Source: Sphagnum magellanicum
Lineage: Eukaryota; Streptophyta; Sphagnopsida; Sphagnales; Sphagnaceae
DNA length: 64,000 nucleotides
Assembly: GCA_021904315.1 (NCBI GenBank)
Contig: CM038923.1
Location: forward strand, 10,236,038-10,300,037
Direction of reading: 5' to 3'
The notes beneath the pieces are model-generated. The model had not been told where the DNA came from, made no database searches, and worked only from the letters and a program-made list of their open reading frames with translations. The position numbers and the translations under genes are program-made. Each line of letters starts with the position of its first letter. The stretch's first letter is position 1. Positions 49,205-60,143 of the stretch are shown piece by piece.

Positions 49205-49552
49205 TCAGTTCTTAGGTGGAAGAATGGGCCTTGGAGAGTATCCACCTTTCACTACTAGGTAGTAGTCCTCAAACTTATACTTCCTGCAGCCTTTGTTTAT
49301 CCCTCTTCCATCAAAACCTTCAGGAATCATCGTGGTGAGTACCATCAACATCTTATTGAAAATGTCAAGTATTATTGTTGGAACTTGCCTGTTTTGATGG
49401 TCCTCTAGTCTAGTCGTCAGGAAATTGGACTCTGAATCCAGTAGCACTAGTGCAATGCTCACAGGACCTTGATAACTACTGTATGCGTTGTTTTGTGAGA
49501 ATTGCTGAAATTTCTGAATTTTGAGTTCCTCACATATCCCCAATAGACTCAT
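49205..49552 (-). CDS. Small hypothetical ORF
   Basis: A 115-codon minus-strand frame begins at ATG (49552) and ends at 49205. It reads MSLLGICEELKIQKFQQFSQ at the start and KFEDYYLVVKGGYSPRPILP near the end. Composition is protein-like (few low-complexity runs) and unlike the AT-driven ORFs elsewhere, but I recognise no domain. It may be a real small gene, an exon, or a fragment of a dead element. Confidence 0.25.
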   Translation of the reverse strand: MSLLGICEELKIQKFQQFSQNNAYSSYQGPVSIALVLLDSESNFLTTRLEDHQNRQVPTIILDIFNKMLMVLTTMIPEGFDGRGINKGCRKYKFEDYYLVVKGGYSPRPILPPKN

Positions 49553-49559
49553 TTATGCA

Positions 49560-52500
49560 TTTTCTTTTGGTCTTTTTCCGAAAGGATAAGGGGGTTATGA
49601 GAGTGATAGATAGGCTGGTGAGTGGTCTCAGTGCTTTAGCATTTACTAACCAGTCACTTTTGGACCTTGGAGTTCAAAGACCACTTGATAGAGCCCTTGT
49701 TTGCACACCCATTGTTATTGTTTACAATCTTCAATTCATGTAAAAATTGTGGAAGATAGTTGTGTTTTGTGGGTTGTGGTTGTAAACAATTCTGCCACAA
49801 AGTAGAAAAACAAAATGGATGCATAGTCTCCATATGAATTGGGGAATTGGGGTTCATATGTAATGCAAAAGTTAATTTATGTTTTGAGTGTGTGTGCATT
49901 ATTCACTGCATGTTCATGTGTGCTTGTCTTTGGTGAGTTACAGGGGTGCAAGTACTTTTGTTACAACTGAATGCAAAGTTCAATAAGTTGGGGTTTGAAA
50001 CCTCCATAACTGACTTTGTCAAGGTTGCTAAATACAACATGCAGCATTTTTTTCTCTGGAAGAGAATTTGAGGACAATTCAGGCATTGCTGAAAATTGTA
50101 ACATACAAAAACTTTACAAAGTGCAAATGTAAAAAATTATGATTATTTGACTAAGATCATATGTCAATTGTCTCAATACACCATTCACTTTCACCATGGT
50201 TCAAAAAAATTCTTCTTCAACTATTAAATCTACTGTTCTTCTTTTAGAATGAACATAATCAAAAGTGTGCTAGTTTTTTTAGTATTGGACTTCTTTTTTT
50301 TTTTGGTCCTTCAATTGGGAGATTTGATAATTCTATTTTGAAATTGTTGGCAAGTTACATGATTTCAACTCAAAGTTGTTTATTGATAACAATCTTCAAT
50401 GTGCTATTTTTGAAAAGAATTCTCCCATGTACCTTTATAACCATTACCTTGTGTGTTTTCCAGTATTAAGTTGATCTTGAACACATAACCCATTGCAAAG
50501 TGTTGTTGGTATCCTAAAGTTGTTGAATTATTTCTCAATCTCTAAAGGGGGAATGGGTGTAGATTGATATTTTCTCAACAAAAAAATAGTTATTTTCATA
50601 TTTGTTAGTTGGGCAAGTGCAGGTAACCCGACATCTATATGCTTCTTTGAATAAGGTTGGAAAGGTTTTTCATGTAACAGAAGCACACCACATGGGCCTG
50701 AAACCTTATATGGGTTTCAGAGGTAAGAATTTATTTTTTCACACAGTTCTTATTAGATAGATTTGGGCAGCAATTTACAAAAATATTCATATACAACCAT
50801 CCTAAACCCTAAACCCTATATTCTTATAAAACCATTTAAATGGAGGATGGATTTATCTGCCTTCAGCAGGGATCATCCACACCTTATATATATTTAATCT
50901 TCATGTGGGCTGTACATCCCAAAAGGAAACTCAACATTTTCATCTACATATCTTACTTAATTTGAATTTTGGATAGGTCATTAACTACACAAAAGGTTCC
51001 CTTTTCAACATTTGAACCTCTTCCATATCTCATGGGTTTATTTTCATCACACAAGTCCTAGTGAGGAACAGAGAATTGGGTTTGTGACATTTCAAATATG
51101 CGAGGAAAAAGAAAGATTTAAAAATACATATATCATCTAAGCCTAATGCACATTACATCACCATCCCAAAGATATTATTCTGAAAGCTTATTTCTTTAAT
51201 TTTTAGAAGGGTCAATGAGTTTTGTGAAGGGTATTATTTATTATTTTATCAGTATCTCTTAAAACCATGTTTGGAGCAAGTAAGGTTAACCCTTTTGATT
51301 CCAATTTCCCACCCATCCATGTACACCATTTTTAAGTCTATAAGAGTTGAATTAAAATTGATGTGTTATAAAATCAGTCACCGAACATATATTAACAAAC
51401 TCAATTTCCTTTTAATAATTGCAAACATTCTTACGGGTGAGGGCACATTAAGGTAATTTTCATGTGTGATTATGCAACTCTCATTTATGTGGTTTTCACC
51501 TTGTTATAAATCATTATGAAATTTGCAAACTAAAAACCTATTTGCCAATATAGGTAATCATATAAGACATCTAGGAGGAAAGCATAATGGTCCAACAAAT
51601 ACCTACAAACAAAAGGTGAAAATCCAGAGGTGTAGGTTATTAACAAAATGATCAAGTGAGATGACCAATGCCTCTTTAAAAAAGGTCCAACAACATGCTA
51701 AAACTCTTTAGTTTATTACATAATGATTTCTGATTGAAAAAAGAATTTAAGAAAAAAAAGAATGGATGAAACAAAAGATGATACATCCTACAAAATGTGG
51801 TGGAAAAGCATAAAGAAAATTGATAATAACAAAAACCACGTGTAGTGGGTCTTTCACCTAGTTCCTCTAAAGTCAGCAATTCATTCATGCTTATCACCAG
51901 TGTTTTTTTTCCCCCCAATTTCAGATGTTGCATTATTAGCTAGCATTCCAAGAGGGATTATTCATTAAATGGCTACAAGTTTTTACACAAACTGTCTGAA
52001 CAGTAAGCAAAAAAAACTAGTTAAAAAACCGCTACCAAACTAAAAGCAGAGTCCAAATGTGATGAATTTTTTTCCCCAGAAACCAAAATCTCGAAATTCG
52101 TCGATTTTTTTCAGAAAAAATGGGGATATTGTGATAGAATATTCTCTTTTATTTGTATTTTTCGCAATTTGGCGAAATTCCCCACCCACAAAAAAAAAAA
52201 AAAGGCTGTTCATCACTGATCAGCAGCTTAGCCTAGGCACTGACAACTTGTGCTGATACCTACCCACACAGCTTCCTTCCTTTCTTAAATATTCCTAAAC
52301 TCAAGAATCCGATTCCTGATCTTTTTCTGTATCTGATTCTCCACTATTGCAGATTTTGTTTACGAAGGTGTTCAGATTATATATGCTGTCATAGGTTCTT
52401 CAAATTGCAAAATACTCTTTTTTCTGTCTCACTTACAACTCTGCTGTTTTGCCACATGGTTTGTTTGTTTGTTTTTTTTGTTTTTTCTTTCCTGACAAGT

Positions 52501-52990
52501 TTTGGCATCCTAGCAACAACCCCCAGAAAAAAATGAAAAAATAAAAAAAATTAAACGGAGGTGCCAATGATACAAAGGAAATTTTTTGAGGAAAAAATTG
52601 GGCCTGAGTTGCCACATTTGTGAGGAAAACATTCTGCAATGAAAACATTCTGCAATCATCGTGTGTTCCACCATGTCACCAAAATATAAGATGAATCCTA
52701 ATTTTTTTTTTCTACTTTCCTCTGTGACCTGTAGCCCAATTTGGATGAGTCCTCTTGTGGATGACGGTTTGCCAAACTTTTGCACGTTTGCAAATAGTGT
52801 TTATATGTTGTTTATATTTCCATTTGCAGCAAGGTTCCAGATTGAAACGAAAAGGGACGTGAAAAGAAGATAAAAAGTATCTTATACTTCCGTACTGATC
52901 TTCAGCAAACAAGCAAATCACAATCCAAGCCAAGAAGTACAAAATCTTTGAAAAAATAAAGACTGGAGGACCAACACTAGACCATGATTA
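49560..52990. other. Intergenic DNA without recognised gene
   Basis: AT-rich sequence with T and A homopolymers. Two telomere-like units (AAACCCTAAACCCT) occur near 50804 but do not form an array. No coding exon could be supported. The last few hundred bases should hold the DREB-type promoter. Confidence 0.4.
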
Positions 52991-53000
52991 TATAATGTCG

Positions 53001-53079
53001 TCTTTCCTGTCTTGGGGTTATCGACGGCTTTCCTGTCTTGGGGTTGTCGACGTCTTTCCTGTCTTTGGGTTCTCGACTT
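53001..53079. repeat. Three-copy 26 bp tandem repeat upstream of the DREB2-type gene
   Basis: Three units with TTTCCTGTCTTGGGGTT and TCGAC cores start about 26 bp apart (TTCCTGT at 53004, 53030 and 53056). The array ends in TTTGCAGGGTACATAC, so its right edge could double as a splice acceptor. It lies about 170 bp before the proposed start codon. Confidence 0.8.
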
Positions 53080-53251
53080 TGCAGGGTACATACATACACA
53101 CAGTTCGTTGTGTTTAGGCAATTGTCGTGTGGCCTTCTTCGACTACATAGCCACCAGGAAGACTCTGGCCTGGTGGGCAGGACAGAACCAAACCCTAAAT
53201 CAGGGCTTAACAACCCAAACCCTCCAGCAGGCCCAGCTCCAGAGCCTCAGC

Positions 53252-54698
53252 ATGCACAGAGATCCAGGTCCTTGCACATTGAGATATGGGCCAAGGAAAA
53301 AAATCATAAAGCCTCCTGCAAAAGGATCCAAGAAAGGATGCATGAAGGGCAAAGGAGGACCCCAGAATGCAATGTGTAGTTACAGAGGGGTTCGACAAAG
53401 GACATGGGGCAAATGGGTAGCTGAAATCAGGGAGCCGAACCGAGGTTCAAGGCTCTGGCTAGGGACATATGCGACAGCAGAGGAAGCAGCTCATGCCTAT
53501 GATAAAGCTGCAAGAGTGTTGTATGGCTCTTGTGCTCTCTTGAATTTGCCAGATGGGTTACCTGGAGCTGTCGCTGCAGGAGCTGGAGCTTCAGAAGCTT
53601 GTACATCAACCTCACCTAACACTCTTCCTGGTAATCTGTCATTCTCCTATGTCTTTCTTCCTTCCATATTTCTTGTTGGGGAAGAAGCTTCCTCTGCCCG
53701 TCTGTGATGAGGTGGGTGGAAAAAATGCCAAAATTCTGTGATGTCCAAGCCAAAAACTTGAGCTTTGGACTCACAACCTCTACTAGATACACAGGAGACA
53801 TGTTTTTCCCTTCATATTGCCCACACATTGTATACAAGTTTAATGAATGCTCTCTGTTCATTCTAAAACTGTTGAAATTTGAGAGATTCAAAATTGGGGC
53901 TGCTGAACTGTTGCTTCATGCTTGAAAATTATTTCTGTGAAAAGAGCTGATTATCAGTTGCAGGTATGCAAAGTCCATGAAGAGAATGCTTTGAATGTTG
54001 CCAAGAAAACTGTCCTTTCTGCAGTCTAAATGGGATAATTTACATATCCTCAATGCAGTTTTCATGCTAAGCCTCCATGGGGTCTGTCAGAGCATCCACA
54101 ACCATCATCAGAAAGAATTGTTAGTGATGCTTACCCTTATGTAAATGTCGTTGATGTGTATATGACAGGTTGTTCACTTCCTCAAGACACAGAGAAGCTT
54201 CAGGAATTGAAGGTGAAAGAAACTGAGTTATCAACCAACAGAATGGCTTCAGCTTCAAGTCAAGATCTTGCTACAAATATTGATACTTTGAACTCAGAAG
54301 CTTCAGAAAAGCATGTGATGTCCAATCGGAATCTATACATTAATGAAGTTGCCATGCAATTGGAGCATCAAGAGGGAGGAACCCAAGAATTGTTGCAGCG
54401 TGACCTTCAAGGGAGTGACAATTTGTTTGATAACCTAGACTTTTTAGATATGGAATTTGATGGTGCTGAGTTGCCACAGTTACCTGCTAGGAGTAACATT
54501 GATTCAAGCATGATGACAAATATTAGCACTTACTCAAGTGATCTGTGGGTTAATCTAGCTTGTCATGTCAATGTCTCAGATGGTACAATGGACTCAGATG
54601 CATTGAATGTTAGTAGGCAAACTGGAAGTCTCAAAGCTGGGACAGATTATTTTCAGGATGAAACTAGGGCTCCATATGTAGATCTTAAAAGATGCTGA
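53252..54698 (+). CDS. DREB2-type AP2/ERF transcription factor
   Basis: A nuclear DNA-binding factor of the dehydration-responsive (DRE/CRT-binding) group. From the first in-frame ATG at 53252, residues 22-39 hold the DREB2 basic motif [18 protein letters not shown], followed by one AP2 domain (about 44-101) with [19 protein letters not shown]. The WVAEIREP form marks DREB rather than ERF proteins. Exon 1 ends at 53630 (CCTG|GTAATC). Exon 2 most simply starts at 54169 and runs to TGA at 54698, giving 302 residues; an in-phase acceptor at 54091 would add 26 residues, and the sequence upstream of 54169 also stays open. The C-terminal part is acidic ([19 protein letters not shown]), fitting an activation region. 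The frame is also open upstream of 53252, so a longer N-terminus from an upstream exon is possible. Confidence 0.88.
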
Positions 54699-54706
54699 TT
54701 CCTCAT

Positions 54707-54918
54707 GAGATTTCAAATATCCAGGTTGCAGTGAACTCTTGAGTGCATCTGTGGATTCACAACACAACTATGGGAGCGGCAGCAAATGCTCAAACCCTGG
54801 ATCCAACAATAGAGATTTCAAATATCCAGGTTCCAGTGAACTCTTGAGTGCATCTGTAGATTCACAACACAACTATGGGAGCGGCAGGAAATGCTCAAAC
54901 CCTGGATCCAACAATAGA
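54707..54918. repeat. 105 bp tandem duplication at the 3' end of the DREB2-type gene
   Basis: Two adjacent 105 bp copies differ at about three positions in the part compared (TTGCAG/TTCCAG, TGTGGA/TGTAGA, GGCAGC/GGCAGG). The unit is a multiple of three and is open in one plus-strand frame that continues to about 55059 (SASVDSQHNYGSGSKCSNPG repeated). That frame differs from the DREB frame ending at 54698, so it would be coding only through another splice form; otherwise it is 3' UTR. Confidence 0.85.
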
Positions 54919-55646
54919 GGTTTTGATGAAGTGATTCTGGTTCAATGTTGTTTGGAAGTCATGAGACACATTTTGGTTTCTGAAGGGGTGGCTTCAGCAG
55001 TATTGTGTTTGATGAGGAAATTAGCTTCGGGTCTCTTGATAGGAAGTGTTAGAAAATGAGGCCCATATCTCAAGTCTCAAGTTTGATTATGCAAATTTTT
55101 TCTGGGGAAAATACCTCAGCAAGCCAGTGTAGGCACAAAGAGAGCCCAGTAGCCCTGGAGAAAGTTGCAGAATGATTGTGTTGTGATATCAACTGTGCTT
55201 TTCCATACAACCAAGACCATGCCCGAGTTAAGATTCCAGAACACTACAACATGGGCACACACAAAATGGTTTATTTGCAAAGCACAATGGTATTTGCAAA
55301 CACATCCTGAAATTAAAAACAAATATAATCTATATCCTATTCAACAGAATTTTGATAAGACAAATATAATAGCATTGAGGAACATGGGGAGGCATAACAC
55401 ACCTCCCCATTATTTTGTGAATTGGATAGTAACAAAAGGATCATGATAGGTGCAAAGAGGAAACAATTGAAAATGTGGAGCAACAAACCATGCCCAAAAA
55501 TCCCTCTCCAACAAATAGTAGGAACAAGATTTTAACATCAGGAGCAAAATAATTAAACCAACCAATCACTAGCAACAGATGAGGAAGAAGGTAGAGGAAG
55601 ATATGAATCTAGACATAACAAGAATAAAAAAGCACAAATGCCATGG

Positions 55647-56143
55647 AGTATTGACCGTACATGTTCCAATCAGCAAACTTCAAACATGATTTCTCTCCAA
55701 ATACTGAAAAATGGACACTGGCAGAGTTACAGAAAGCACTGAATTTACAAATAGGTTTACATCCTAGTAGAATTTTGAGGCTTGAAATATGTCTACAGGA
55801 TTGCAGAGAAAACTCCCCAATAATACTTCGAAAGCAAACTGTTTAGCCTGTTTCAGCATTCACAACAAGATTTGAAGGGCTTATAAGCTGATGTGTGTGT
55901 ACTCACATGGTGTATTGACTATAGATGTTCCAATCACCAAACTTCATACAAGATTTCTCTTGAAATATTCAAAGATGGGTACTGGCAGAGTTACAGAAAC
56001 CACGAATTACAAATAGATCTACATCCTAGTACAGTTTAGGTTTGAAACATGACTATAGGATTGCAAAGAAACTCCCAAATAACCCTTTGAAGGTAAGGTG
56101 AACTGTTGTGTCTGTTTCAACAATTCACAGCAAGATTTGAATG
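55647..56143. repeat. 264 bp-spaced imperfect direct duplication
   Basis: Copies at about 55647-55880 and 55911-56143 share 'GTATTGAC', 'ATGTTCCAATCA', 'ACTGGCAGAGTTACAGAAA', 'TACATCCTAGTA' and 'ACAGCAAGATTTGAA'. A third, very partial relative (GATTGCAGAGAAACTTCACAATA) is near 56357. It lies beyond the expected 3' end of the ARF gene, between ARF and DREB, which converge on this interval. Confidence 0.7.
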
Positions 56144-56916
56144 CAATCATAACCTTATATGAGCTTCACTCATATAATCAGATTATCCCATTCATCACAA
56201 ATGGCAATGTCTGGCTGCCATTATAAACCCATTAATTTCATCAGCTCCCCTACAGTTGATATAGAATATCTGTTTCATGAGTTCTTATGTTGCAGTTACA
56301 GAAGCAACACGAACACTTGGTCCTGATGCCAGCTCGCACAAAGGATACATTATGAGATTGCAGAGAAACTTCACAATAGCACTACAAACATAACCTGCTT
56401 GTATATCCTTGCAAAACTAAAACCAACACAAACTGGCTAGTAAAGCACCATAAGACCTATACATTACCCTTGACAATTAAGTTGGAGAACTCTCCAAACT
56501 TGTAATTTGAAGTATTACCGAATAAAAGACCTGGAGCTAAAAGATTAGACTCCCAGGCCAGCCACAGACACATCTTAATAGAAAAGTGTCAGAAGAACAA
56601 AAGAGTCCACAAACATTGGAGAATGTTAGTTCATAATGAACTACTGAACATATTTTGTATGAACAATTGCAGAAGTCTCTCCTACGTCCAGTGACAATCA
56701 ACAGAAATATGTATATTACTAACTAACTACCATAACATCCCTGTTGACTTCATAACAGCAGGAAAAGGGTGATGTCATACACCTATCTGCCTGCTGTGTT
56801 TGTTGTTTAACAGGTCCAGAAGTGAAGGAGCCAAAAGCTGGTGAGAATACTAGATGCTTAGTATCATAAATACTTATTGCAGGGCCAAATGTTGTCAATT
56901 GATGAAACAATTGATT

Positions 56917-59900
56917 CTAGGAGAGAGTGTCAAAGCTTCTCTCCCGTTCAGATAATATCGTGATCCTCCTCACAGATGTTGCAAAGTTCCTACAGATCCA
57001 TAACCAGATGTCAGTTAGAGCGTGTCTCAAATGATGTAGGCTTGGAGATTTTGCATACATATTTAAAAAATTAGAAGCACTCACCTGTAGGGCTCTTGGC
57101 CAATGCCTTTAGTGAAACCATCGGCTTTGTAGACAACCCGATCATGGAGATGTGCTTTTGGAATACTAAACATGGCCGCTAAGCGCTCATAAAGCTCCTC
57201 ATAAGTTGCAAGCTTTGACAGATCTAGAGTACGCCCAACCTCTTCACTCTCACGGAAAACTTTGCAAAGGAAAGTTACATCACCAGATATCTGATCCTTA
57301 CCCTGTGCTGAGACAGGTTCCCGCAACCACTCAAGGTTTCCTATCAGGTTATCTCCCAACTGATCTGCCTTGTAACGACTGCCATTGAGTTCATACCACA
57401 TCAATCGTCCTTCTGTTCCCATCGATCGTCCATTAGGAACAGATGTAAACTGCTTTATGCAATCCTTGCTATCCTCCTGCTTGTTCTGCAATAACCAATT
57501 TCCAGTTGCTGTAGGAAGAAGAAGTCCATCCGAAGAATTGCTTACTGGGGGAAGTTGCAGCTGGGGTTTTGAGGACTGAGCAGGGTTGATTGATTGCCCA
57601 AAAAGGAAAAACGATCTTGGACCAGTCTTATTAGTGGTAGCAGACCGTTCGCTTGGTAATTCTGCTGCAGGCAAAGACAGATGTTCAGGAAGAGATGAAA
57701 AGATCTTAGGGTCAGGCAGGAGAGAGGTTCGGGCAGGTGGGTCATGCTCAGCATGGAAAAAATTAGTGTCCGGGATGAAGTCCCGAGATTGCTTGTAACT
57801 GGTTGGGAAATCTGAGACCAGAAGCCCATAAATGCAATCATGCCTGGCTCCCTGCATGCCAGCAGAGGCGTCTTCTGTGAGGGGAGGAAGCTGCCCGGAC
57901 ACAAAATTGTTGGTGGGCAGCCCACTTAATAGCCCAGGTGCCTGCAGATGTAGCAGCTCTGATGGCAGGGCAGGTCGAGGTTTTTTCTTGGGCAGAGGAA
58001 AAGGGGGTAGCTGCATGGGCAGTGTTGCCACTAGCTCTACCTGCCAAGGGCTAGCCCGGCCTACGCCCTGTAGTAGATCTGGCTCATCCCATGTCACCTG
58101 CCAATTCAGCAAAGACTTTGTCAATTATTCTAGATATGCCGGTCCTTCCTCATTTGGCTCACAGTATACTACAATGCCCTATGATCACAACTCTGCTGAA
58201 GCTTAAATTGGACATACAAATACATTTAAGGAATCAACATGTTACCAATCCCTGAACAATGAAGATAGGCAACTACCTGCAACACACGCCATGGAGATTT
58301 GGGCCAAAGAAGTGGATCTGCTGGTTGGACAGCCGAGATAGTTCCCATAAACCAGCTGATTCGGGAAGAATCTTCAGTCTCAAATGCCATTTTGAACCGC
58401 ATGCCTGCATACCAATTGTGATCCAATGCCTGCTTCACCAATGCAGCCTTCACACAAAACTCAGCTGTACTGGCACGGGGATAGTACACCACCTCAAATT
58501 GCTTTCCAGCAACAGCCAGTGTAGCTGCTTCTAGGACAGATTTTGCTGTCACCCGTGCACGGTTCCGTGCAAAACTGCTTGTGGAGGAGGAAGCATTTGC
58601 AATTCCAGGGCGGATTGACGTGTTGGAAACCCCAGGACCAGCATCTAAGTAATCAGAGAAACTCTCAGTGCCTTTTACTTCCCAGCGGGAGGGCCGCACT
58701 GGCACAGATGAGGTTGCAATGGTTGAAGAGTGCCAGGCACTTGAGTCGCTCCCTGTTGTACCACGCATTGAGCGACGAACCCCAACACAAAGCTCTCCAG
58801 ATGCACTTCGGAGGAATACAATGGCATCCCCTGCCACTAGCTTCTTTTGGTTCACAAATGTACTCCACCCTGTTGTCAATAGATGTCGCCTTGGTGTCCC
58901 CCTGCCACATACATCAGTTTCCTCCCTAAGTCCAACTTCAAGAGCACAAGATCTCTGCAGCAGATTGACAGAGATCTTCAACCACACTGTGTATGGAATT
59001 GACCACCTACCATAACACTTTCAAGGTGGCCTTAGAAGATTCCTCACTGCTATGATTACTAAGTCTTTCAAATGATCCTTCTGAAATTCCAAACAAATAA
59101 CTGCCAAACAGAAGTGTCTCTTCTATCACACAAACCTGTAGTTGTTCGTATAAGAACTTAAAAAAATAACTCTCTCTTCAGCAAACCAAATTAACTCACC
59201 ATTTTAGCTACAAAGCTAAGGACCCATGAAACTGGCTATCGGCTACTCTGAATTTGGCAGAATCTGAAATACTGGAACCCACATGAGGAATACGAATCAT
59301 GTTAATATTCTGGCTGACAATGCTTGTCAAAAATGCCAATTCCTTCAGAACCACAGGGGGCAATGCCCAGGAACATGGGATTGATTCCCACAAAAGCAAG
59401 CATGATGTCCATGCCAAAGAATCTTATCAGAAGCAGGCATACCTGTATATATGCCGAAACTTCCAAACATCACCATGAACGTCTTTTGCAAGAACAGTCT
59501 GAACTGGTGGATCAGCAGTGTAATCAAGTGGTGGAAAGATGGTCTCAGCACAGTATCTAGGGACAGAAAATCCACCTCCATTGTTAGCATCACTTTGTGT
59601 AAGTGTCTTTGCAAAAGAAGCTGGCTTTTTGTGCGGAGGAGATGGGGGCACATCCTCCAACCTGTCATTCAAATACATTGATGACACTGGTTCTGGCTGT
59701 AACCTCAACCGGGCAAATACCTCATCTGTCTCTGTATCAGCCATAAACTTCACAGAAACTACTTGACACAGCACAGTTCCATAAGGTCCTAAAGACCTTG
59801 GGAATTCAGGGGTTGTTGCTGCTTGCTCTGCATGGCCTTGTGGAAAATATATTACTTTTGCTCCAGGTGGGGGGAGCTGCACCATCCCCCCTGCACATGC

Positions 59901-60026
59901 ATGCCACAGTTGGGGATCAAGGCTTCCCATCCCCTCAACAACTCCAGTTCTCCTGTCACGTCCTCCAGAATCATCCAAGTTTTCTGCCTTCACATTCATG
60001 GTGACCTCAGGACCGAATCCAGGCAT
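56917..60026 (-). CDS. Auxin response factor, class C (ARF10/16/17 group)
   Basis: ARF proteins bind auxin-response elements in nuclear DNA; the class C group generally represses. Four coding exons on the minus strand (60026-59443, 58901-58277, 58097-57085, 56989-56917) join in phase to 764 residues. The N-terminus has LDPQLWHACAGGMVQLPPPG, then a B3 domain (about 136-240; GGGFSVPRYCAETIFP to RGTPRRHLLTTGWSTFVNQ), an ancillary ARF domain (ASTAEFCVKAALVKQAL to PWRVLQVTWDEPDLLQ), a Ser/Pro/Leu-rich, Gln-poor middle region with a FLFGQ motif, and a C-terminal PB1 domain (CKVFRESEEVGRTLDLSKL). The MQGAR-coding segment in exon 3 carries the miR160-type site. The acidic face of PB1 looks weak (GQEP for the usual GDEP). 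ATG 60026 is the first after an in-frame stop. Confidence 0.96.
57841..57861 (-). promoter_or_regulatory. miR160 target site in ARF mRNA
   Basis: The plus strand reads TGCCTGGCTCCCTGCATGCC followed by A, which is mature miR160 with one T-to-C change at position 15. The ARF mRNA (minus strand) is therefore complementary throughout, with a single G:U pair. It lies in the Gly-Met-Gln-Gly-Ala-Arg coding segment, the position known in class C ARFs, so post-transcriptional cleavage by miR160 is expected. Confidence 0.95.
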
Positions 60027-60074
60027 TCCAAACCAGACTACCGGATCCCCCAGCACAAATTGAGTCCACTCTGC

Positions 60075-60110
60075 TTATGTTCCCATGGAAGGCGCCAACA
60101 TTCTCAGCAT
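60075..60110 (-). other. Upstream ORF in the ARF leader
   Basis: An 11-codon frame (MLRMLAPSMGT, stop TAA) ends 48 nt before the ARF start codon. It contains three in-frame ATGs. Just upstream, a pyrimidine-rich CTTCCCTCCTTCGCAG ends at 60145, so a leader exon starting at 60144 would include this frame. Confidence 0.55.
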
Positions 60111-60143
60111 ATGTATGAGCTTCTCGTCAGAGAGCTTTGATTG

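Noticed and set aside
50800-50822. Telomere-like AAACCCT repeats
   Set aside because: Only two units occur, a common chance event in AT-rich plant DNA.
57832-58206. Plus-strand ORF over the ARF gene
   Set aside because: It overlaps ARF exon 3 and intron on the opposite strand; no domain is present.
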